Origin: Sphingomonas sp. R-74633
GTDB lineage: Bacteria; Pseudomonadota; Alphaproteobacteria; Sphingomonadales; Sphingomonadaceae
Direction: 5' to 3'
Assembly: GCF_013416555.1 (NCBI RefSeq)
Contig: NZ_JACCFG010000002.1
Span: 310,001 to 374,000, forward strand
Length of the DNA: 64,000 nucleotides
This document shows, in pieces, positions 59,240-64,000 of the stretch. A model generated the notes under the pieces. That model was not told the DNA's origin. It did not search any database and saw only the letters and a list, made by a program, of their open reading frames with translations. The translations under genes and the position numbers were made by a program. The stretch's first letter is position 1; each line of letters opens with the position of its first letter.

Positions 59240-60870
59240 AGGTCCATGATCCACGCGGCGGCCTCCTTCTCGCTGAGCTGCTTTTTGCGGAGGCCGCAGG
59301 CGATGCGGTAATTGCGCTCGACCTGCTCCGCGGTGAGATCCTTGTACGCCGAGTACCAGAAGCGGCTGACCGCCATCGAATGGCGTGCCCATTCCTTGAA
59401 CTGGCGGCCATGGCTGGCGCCGTCCTTGACCAGGAAGCGCGTCGGCGGGAAGCCGACCCCGCAGCACCAGGCCAGGGTGAGGCCGGCATGCGCCTTCTCG
59501 ATGAAGTCATCGAGATAGCTTTCCCAGGTCTGGTCGAAGTTCGAGAAGAACATCAACCGGCTATCGTTGTTGACCCGAGCCCAGTGCGCGAAGTGGATCG
59601 TGCGCATCGAGCCGAGATAGCCGTTGCGCGCGGCCTTTTGTGCCCGCAGCAGCAGATGCAGGCCGTGATGGCCGACCCGGATCAGGATCGCGCGCAGCAC
59701 GCCCGGCTTGATCAGCACGAGCGAGCCCATGTGGTTCTGGGGGATCCAGTCCTCGCGCCGCGCCATTTCGCGCAGCATCTTGGGGTCGACCGGCGGGGCA
59801 TCCTGCGAAGCGTCGCGCCGCTCGAGCCAGCGCAGCCAGACAAGGATGCCGGCAACCGTCACCGCGATGCTGGCGCCGCTCCACCCGGCCCAGATCGCCA
59901 TGTCCCACCAGGCCGGCCAAAAGGCCTTTCCGCTGAGCCACGACCAGACCGGCGCCGAGACCGTCGCGGCGAGCGCGACATAGACCGCCACCGCGATCAC
60001 CACGGGGATGAGCAGGTGCCGGAGGAAGAAGGTCAGGAAGCTGAACCGTGTCGGCGTCGCGGTGCCGGGCAGCGGCTTGCCCATCTCGTAGAGGATGCCG
60101 GTGAACACCAAGAACAGCGCGACGCAGAGCGTGACGTACGATTGCCAGACGAGCTGGCTCTTGAGGACCAGCCCGGGGATCGACAGCGCGAACACCACCA
60201 GCAGGACGAAGCCGGCGAGCCGGGCATAGTCGCTGAGGCTCTCGGCGAGCGGGATGCGGGCGGGCGCCTTCTGGTTCAGCCATCCGAATTGCGGCAGCAG
60301 CGCGCCGCGGATCCGGGCGTGGATCTCGGCCGCGGTCAGCTTGCGATAGGGGCTGGGGCCGCCGTCATTGCTGTGCGCCAGTTCGTTGCGCGTGGCGAGG
60401 AACAGCGTGCTCTCGTCGAGGATCCGGTCGCGCGTCATGCCGCGATTGCCGTGGTGGTAGACGGTCGGCGTGAGCGTCCGCGCCTCCAGATAGGGGGCGA
60501 TCGGGGCGCGGCTGTCGGGCGCGGTCACCGCGTCGTAGAGCGCGCCGCAATCGTCGAGGGGGCGCTTGCAGCAGCGCAGGAATGCGCGGAGATCCGGGCC
60601 GATCGCCGCTTCGAGCTGCGCCCAGAACGGCCCGGGCGCGCCATCGAAATTGGCCTCGATCACGAAGAGCGGGTCATAGTCGAAGCCGGGATAGGCGGTG
60701 AGCGACATGAAGTGCACCGCGGGCACTGTCGTCAGGAAGTCGGCAAAGGGCCCGGTGCCGCCCGATGGGTTCTGGCTGCGCCGGTCGCGCAGCGCATCGA
60801 GCAGGCCCGAGAGGTGGTCGAAGCTTTCCGGCTTCACCTCCAGAGCCACGGATAACGTGGTTTGCCGCAT
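59236..60870 (-). CDS. Membrane protein with duplicated DyP-associated domain
   Basis: 544 residues, no named function. About four transmembrane helices lie in the middle (roughly 215-340). The two soluble parts look like copies of one domain: the N-terminal copy has HFMSLTAYP, PLFVIEANFDG, FWAQLEAAIG and LRAFLRCCKRP; the C-terminal copy has IHFAHWARV, RLMFFSNFD, WESYLDDFIEKAH and LAWCCGVGFP, then WYSAYKDLT. The pattern recalls the ferredoxin-like fold of DyP and related proteins. ATG at 60870 with AAGGGG upstream. First gene of the operon; possibly anchors the enzymes or handles a lipid substrate (inference). Confidence 0.75.
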   Translation of the reverse strand: MRQTTLSVALEVKPESFDHLSGLLDALRDRRSQNPSGGTGPFADFLTTVPAVHFMSLTAYPGFDYDPLFVIEANFDGAPGPFWAQLEAAIGPDLRAFLRCCKRPLDDCGALYDAVTAPDSRAPIAPYLEARTLTPTVYHHGNRGMTRDRILDESTLFLATRNELAHSNDGGPSPYRKLTAAEIHARIRGALLPQFGWLNQKAPARIPLAESLSDYARLAGFVLLVVFALSIPGLVLKSQLVWQSYVTLCVALFLVFTGILYEMGKPLPGTATPTRFSFLTFFLRHLLIPVVIAVAVYVALAATVSAPVWSWLSGKAFWPAWWDMAIWAGWSGASIAVTVAGILVWLRWLERRDASQDAPPVDPKMLREMARREDWIPQNHMGSLVLIKPGVLRAILIRVGHHGLHLLLRAQKAARNGYLGSMRTIHFAHWARVNNDSRLMFFSNFDQTWESYLDDFIEKAHAGLTLAWCCGVGFPPTRFLVKDGASHGRQFKEWARHSMAVSRFWYSAYKDLTAEQVERNYRIACGLRKKQLSEKEAAAWIMDL

Positions 60871-61054
60871 CCCCTTACGCCCCCTCAAGCTTTGGCCGAC
60901 TGTAGGGTCTGCATTTCGGTGAAGGATAGGAAATTTTCGACTTCGAGCCGAAGTGGACGCAACGTTCACCAATCGCGGCGATGTTGGCGCCACCAAATCG
61001 TCTTTCCACGACATGACACCGGTGGCATAAGGTCCGAAACAGGAGAGGATCGGC

Positions 61055-62653
61055 ATGGACATCAGCAGGCGCGGTGCGTTCGGGGCAGTGTTGGCGGGAG
61101 GCGCGGCGGCGCTGCTTCGTCCGGACCAGGCGGATGCGACGCCAGTGGACGCTTCGGTCCCCGATTGGAAGCGCGGCTTCGACAACCAGCGGATCTGCGA
61201 CCTGGGCGACGGGCGATTCCTCAACCCGCTGCTCGCCGGCGACCATCCCGATCCCGCCATCCTGAAGGACGGCGCGGACTATTACATGACCTTCTCCAGC
61301 TTCGATTCCTATCCGGGGCTGACGATCTGGCACAGCCGCGACCTGGTGAACTGGCAGCCGCGGGGCGCTGCGCTGACGAAGAATATCGGCGCGGTCTGGG
61401 CGGTCAGCCTGGAGAAGCACAAGGGCCGCTACTTCCTCTACATCCCCGTCAAGGCGAGCCCGAACTCGATCTTCGTGATCTGGGCGGATCATATCGACGG
61501 GCCGTGGAGCGATCCGATCGACCTGGGGCTGCACGCGCATATCGACCCCTGCCACGCGGTGGGCGAGGACGGATCGCGCTGGCTGTTCCTCTCCGGCGGC
61601 GACCGGGTGCGACTTTCGGAGGATGGTCTGTCCACTGCGGGGCCGGTCGAGCATGTCTACGACCCCTGGCACTATCCCGAGGAGTGGGATGTAGAAGGCT
61701 TCTCACCCGAGGGCCCGAAGATCCACCGCCATGGCGACTGGTTCTACATGATCACCGCGGTGGGCGGCACCGCGGGGCCGCCGACCGGGCATATGGTGAT
61801 CGCGGCGCGCTCGCGCTCGATCCACGGGCCGTGGGAGCAATGCCCGGCCAATCCGCTGGTCCGCACGGTCTCGAACGACGAGGCTTGGTGGTCGCGCGGC
61901 CATGCCTCGCTGGTCGAGGCGCCTGACGGCAGCTGGTGGTCGATCTATCACGGCTTCGAGAACGGATACTGGACGCTCGGCCGCCAGGCGCTGCTCGATC
62001 CGATCGAATGGACCGCAGACGGCTGGTTCCGGATGAAGGGCGGCGACCTGTCGAAGCCGATCCGCAAGCCCAAGGGCGGCGCGGCGCTGCCGCACGGCCA
62101 ACCGTTGTCCGACAGCTTCACGGGGCCGCTCGCGCTCGGGCAAAAGTGGAATTTCTTCAAGCCGGGTCCGGGCGAAGCGGATCGTGCATGCACCGAAGGT
62201 GGCGCGCTGGTGCTCAAGGCTTCGGGCAAGGCGCCGGTGGATTCCTCCCCGCTCCTGCTGATCGCCGGCGACACCGGCTATGAGTTCGAATGCGACATGG
62301 AGATCGCGCCGGGCGGCGTGGCCGGGCTGGTGCTCTTCTATGACGAGAAGCTCTATTGCGGGCTCGGCTTCGACGAGAAGAAGTTCGTGACGCACCAGTA
62401 CGGCATCGAGCGCGGGCGCCCGGCCAATCCCTATGGCCGGCGCCTCAGGATGCGGGTGCGCAATGACAAGCACATCGTCTCGTTCCATCTGTCGGGCGAT
62501 GACGGGAAGACGTGGAAGCGCTTCGATCGGGGAATGGAAGTGTCGGGATACCACCACAATGTGCGCGGCGGATTCCTGATGCTGCGGCCGGGGCTGTATT
62601 CCGCGGGTGCGGGCGAGGCGAAGTTCCGGGATTTCCGGTTCCGGGCGTTGTGA
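61055..62653 (+). CDS. Tat-exported GH43 family glycoside hydrolase
   Basis: 532 residues. Twin-arginine start MDISRRGAFGAVLAGG. The five-bladed propeller begins NPLLAGDHPDPAILKDGADYYM, with the catalytic Asp in DHPDP; the general acid Glu is in EGFSPEGPKIHRHGDWFYM. The C-terminal half (from about 345) is a beta-sandwich (LSDSFTGPLALGQKWNFF, GLVLFYDEKLYCGLGFDEK), the DUF1349/GH43 C2 type. Typical activities are beta-xylosidase or alpha-arabinofuranosidase. It is outside the sulfatase region and divergent from the peroxidase operon, so a link to the sulfated glycan is uncertain. Confidence 0.9.
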   Translation: MDISRRGAFGAVLAGGAAALLRPDQADATPVDASVPDWKRGFDNQRICDLGDGRFLNPLLAGDHPDPAILKDGADYYMTFSSFDSYPGLTIWHSRDLVNWQPRGAALTKNIGAVWAVSLEKHKGRYFLYIPVKASPNSIFVIWADHIDGPWSDPIDLGLHAHIDPCHAVGEDGSRWLFLSGGDRVRLSEDGLSTAGPVEHVYDPWHYPEEWDVEGFSPEGPKIHRHGDWFYMITAVGGTAGPPTGHMVIAARSRSIHGPWEQCPANPLVRTVSNDEAWWSRGHASLVEAPDGSWWSIYHGFENGYWTLGRQALLDPIEWTADGWFRMKGGDLSKPIRKPKGGAALPHGQPLSDSFTGPLALGQKWNFFKPGPGEADRACTEGGALVLKASGKAPVDSSPLLLIAGDTGYEFECDMEIAPGGVAGLVLFYDEKLYCGLGFDEKKFVTHQYGIERGRPANPYGRRLRMRVRNDKHIVSFHLSGDDGKTWKRFDRGMEVSGYHHNVRGGFLMLRPGLYSAGAGEAKFRDFRFRAL

Positions 62654-62739
62654 ATTTCCGGAGCCTCAACCATTCTTCTTAGGCGTTCGCGATCGCGTCT
62701 ATCCTAGAATGGCCGAAATTCGCATCTGGAGGGGGCGCC

Positions 62740-63618
62740 TTGGCCCGAAGGGTTTTCCGGTTCGATCCGAGGCTGGCGCTGGCCGCATTCCTGGCGCTGG
62801 GGATCGCGACGCCCTGTCTTGCGCAGGAGCCCAATTTCGCCCCTTCGTCCTGCGGCGCCGGCAAGCTTCCCCGCTATCCCCAGAATTTCGGTCGCGGCGT
62901 CCGCACGCACTACATCTTCAGCTACGGCCTGGACCGGGATATCGAGAGAATCCCCGTCGCCAAACGCGACATGTCAGTGGTGATCGAAATCAAGAAGGCG
63001 GCCGACGCGCGCGTCGCCGTCGCTGCCAGCAAACTTCCCGATATCATCGGGCGTGACCCGCGATATGATCCCGTCGGGATCTCGCAGGATGCCGTCGGGG
63101 TCTCGTCAGGCTATGAAGTGTCGGTCGACGCGAAGGCCTATGCGCATAGCGCGCAGGAACTCGACCGGGAATTCGCCGCCCTGTGCACGATCTTCTCGGA
63201 ATATGGATATGACATACTGGACCTGCAGATCCGCACCGATGAAGAGGAATATGCTCTGCAGCGGCGCGAGGCCCTGGACTTCCGCCGCTGGGGGCATGCT
63301 TTCCTGCTGAACATCCACGAGGAAGAAGTGGAGATCTTCCTCAGGGGCGACTGGAAGACGCTCGGATTCGACTTCTTCCAGATTCCCACGGCGTTCTCGC
63401 GGATCAGGGAGCGGGATTTCAACTGCGGATATGTCGATGCCGACGACCCGCTGGAGGATCACGTCCACTGCGAGATCGGCGTGCTCGCCACCTCCGCAGC
63501 TGGCCCGGAATATGCGCGGGGCACGATGGACTTCGTTCGCAATCGGGACCGCGCAAAAGGCCCGATCGGCATGCTCATGATCTGGCAGGAGTCGCTGGCG
63601 AACATCCTCGTCAACTAG
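62740..63618 (+). CDS. Secreted protein of unknown function
   Basis: 292 residues, not recognised. It starts at TTG (62740) with GGAGGGGG eight bases before; no in-frame ATG is suitable. Signal peptide LAAFLALGIATPCLAQ. The mature part has SCGAGKLPRYPQNFGRGV, KRDMSVVIEIKKAADARVAV, LDREFAALCTIFSEYGYDILDLQIRTDEEEYAL and FNCGYVDADDPLEDHVHCEIG. Three or more cysteines could form disulfides. No family motif seen. The stop overlaps by 4 bases the stop of the convergent TRIC-type gene. Confidence 0.75.
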   Translation: MARRVFRFDPRLALAAFLALGIATPCLAQEPNFAPSSCGAGKLPRYPQNFGRGVRTHYIFSYGLDRDIERIPVAKRDMSVVIEIKKAADARVAVAASKLPDIIGRDPRYDPVGISQDAVGVSSGYEVSVDAKAYAHSAQELDREFAALCTIFSEYGYDILDLQIRTDEEEYALQRREALDFRRWGHAFLLNIHEEEVEIFLRGDWKTLGFDFFQIPTAFSRIRERDFNCGYVDADDPLEDHVHCEIGVLATSAAGPEYARGTMDFVRNRDRAKGPIGMLMIWQESLANILVN

Positions 63619-64000
63619 CGCAGATGCGGCAGCCGCCATTCGCCGAACAGCGCGGCGGTGCGCAGCGCGAAGATGGCGAGGCCACCGATCGCGCCGGCAA
63701 GGTCTTGGCGGAGCTTGAAGCGGTGGACGAGAACGACGATCAGCGTTGCCCCGGCCACTGCGGCGGTGGCGTAGAAATCCTCGTGCAGCACGGTCGGCAC
63801 CCGGGCGATCAGCACGTCGCGGAGCATGCCGCCGCCACAGCCATTGACCGTCGCGATGATCACGACCGACGCGCCGTTGAGCTTGTAATCGAGGCATTTG
63901 CGCGCGCCCGCGACCGCGGCGAGCGCGAGGCCGCCGCCTTCGAACACATCGACGAGCAAGGGCGGGGTGAAATTGCCGACGCGACCGAGGATCAGCGACG
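63615..64000 (-). CDS. TRIC/UPF0126 membrane protein, C-terminal part (runs off right edge)
   Basis: Reverse-strand frame open to the window edge; about 128 codons visible. The sequence GNFTPPLLVDVFEGGGLALAAVAGARKC, then NGASVVIIATVNGCGGGMLRDVLI, matches the Gly-rich repeat of bacterial trimeric intracellular cation (TRIC) channels, formerly UPF0126/YicG. Three or four hydrophobic helices are seen. The N-terminus is outside, so no start is assigned. Confidence 0.85.
   Translation of the reverse strand, partial: SLILGRVGNFTPPLLVDVFEGGGLALAAVAGARKCLDYKLNGASVVIIATVNGCGGGMLRDVLIARVPTVLHEDFYATAAVAGATLIVVLVHRFKLRQDLAGAIGGLAIFALRTAALFGEWRLPHLR

Noticed and set aside
1..64000. CRISPR array, rRNA operon, phage or toxin-antitoxin genes
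   Set aside because: No regularly spaced direct repeats, rRNA signatures, phage structural genes or paired small toxin-antitoxin frames were seen on either strand.

Overview
The window is high-GC DNA read as one chromosomal stretch of an alphaproteobacterium of the Sphingomonadaceae type. The evidence is the GC-rich codon use, the many TonB-dependent receptors (TBDRs), the coding style of the housekeeping genes, and the abundance of Tat-exported sulfatases. No taxon can be proved from the sequence alone.

Layout. 1-880 is the N-terminal part of a TBDR that runs off the left edge. A tRNA-Tyr (GTA) follows, then ordinary genes: M28 peptidase, rlmB, 2Fe-2S ferredoxin and an AlkA-like DNA glycosylase. 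From about 4.9 to 52.3 kb lies a large carbohydrate-utilisation region. It holds three glycan-type TBDRs, two ROK sugar kinases, a ROK/NagC-type repressor, pgi, seven type I sulfatases, two GH92 alpha-mannosidases, two SGNH/GDSL hydrolases, a type-B carboxylesterase, a GH5-like hydrolase, an EF-hand protein and two unrecognised secreted proteins. The set fits uptake and breakdown of a sulfated, O-acylated, alpha-mannose-containing glycan; the substrate is inference.

Embedded in this region (40.1-47.8 kb) is a compact type IV secretion operon, virB2-B3-B4-B6-B8-B9-B10-B11. Its genes are tightly packed and translationally coupled, and no virD4, relaxase, virB1, virB5 or virB7 is visible. Sulfatase and esterase genes lie on both sides.

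To the right are an iron-acquisition operon (catecholate-type TBDR, Sel1-repeat protein, PiuC-like dioxygenase) behind Fur-box-like sequences, and a three-gene operon in which each downstream gene overlaps its predecessor by GTGA (membrane protein with a duplicated domain, DyP peroxidase, cytochrome P450). A GH43 protein, a secreted unknown and the C-terminal part of a TRIC-type channel close the window.

Regulation. Several AT-rich intergenic elements share a sequence: CGTCAATA, then AATA, then TTTTG-Y-TTT. At three loci the edge of the element is a TTGACG -35 box followed after exactly 18 bases by a CATAnT-like or CAGATT -10. They serve TBDR, sulfatase and unknown-secreted-protein genes, and a weaker relative lies about 85-100 bases before virB2. 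This suggests a shared regulon that may include the secretion operon. Paired paralogues (GH92, GDSL hydrolase, two sulfatase types, ROK kinase) suggest the region grew by internal duplication.
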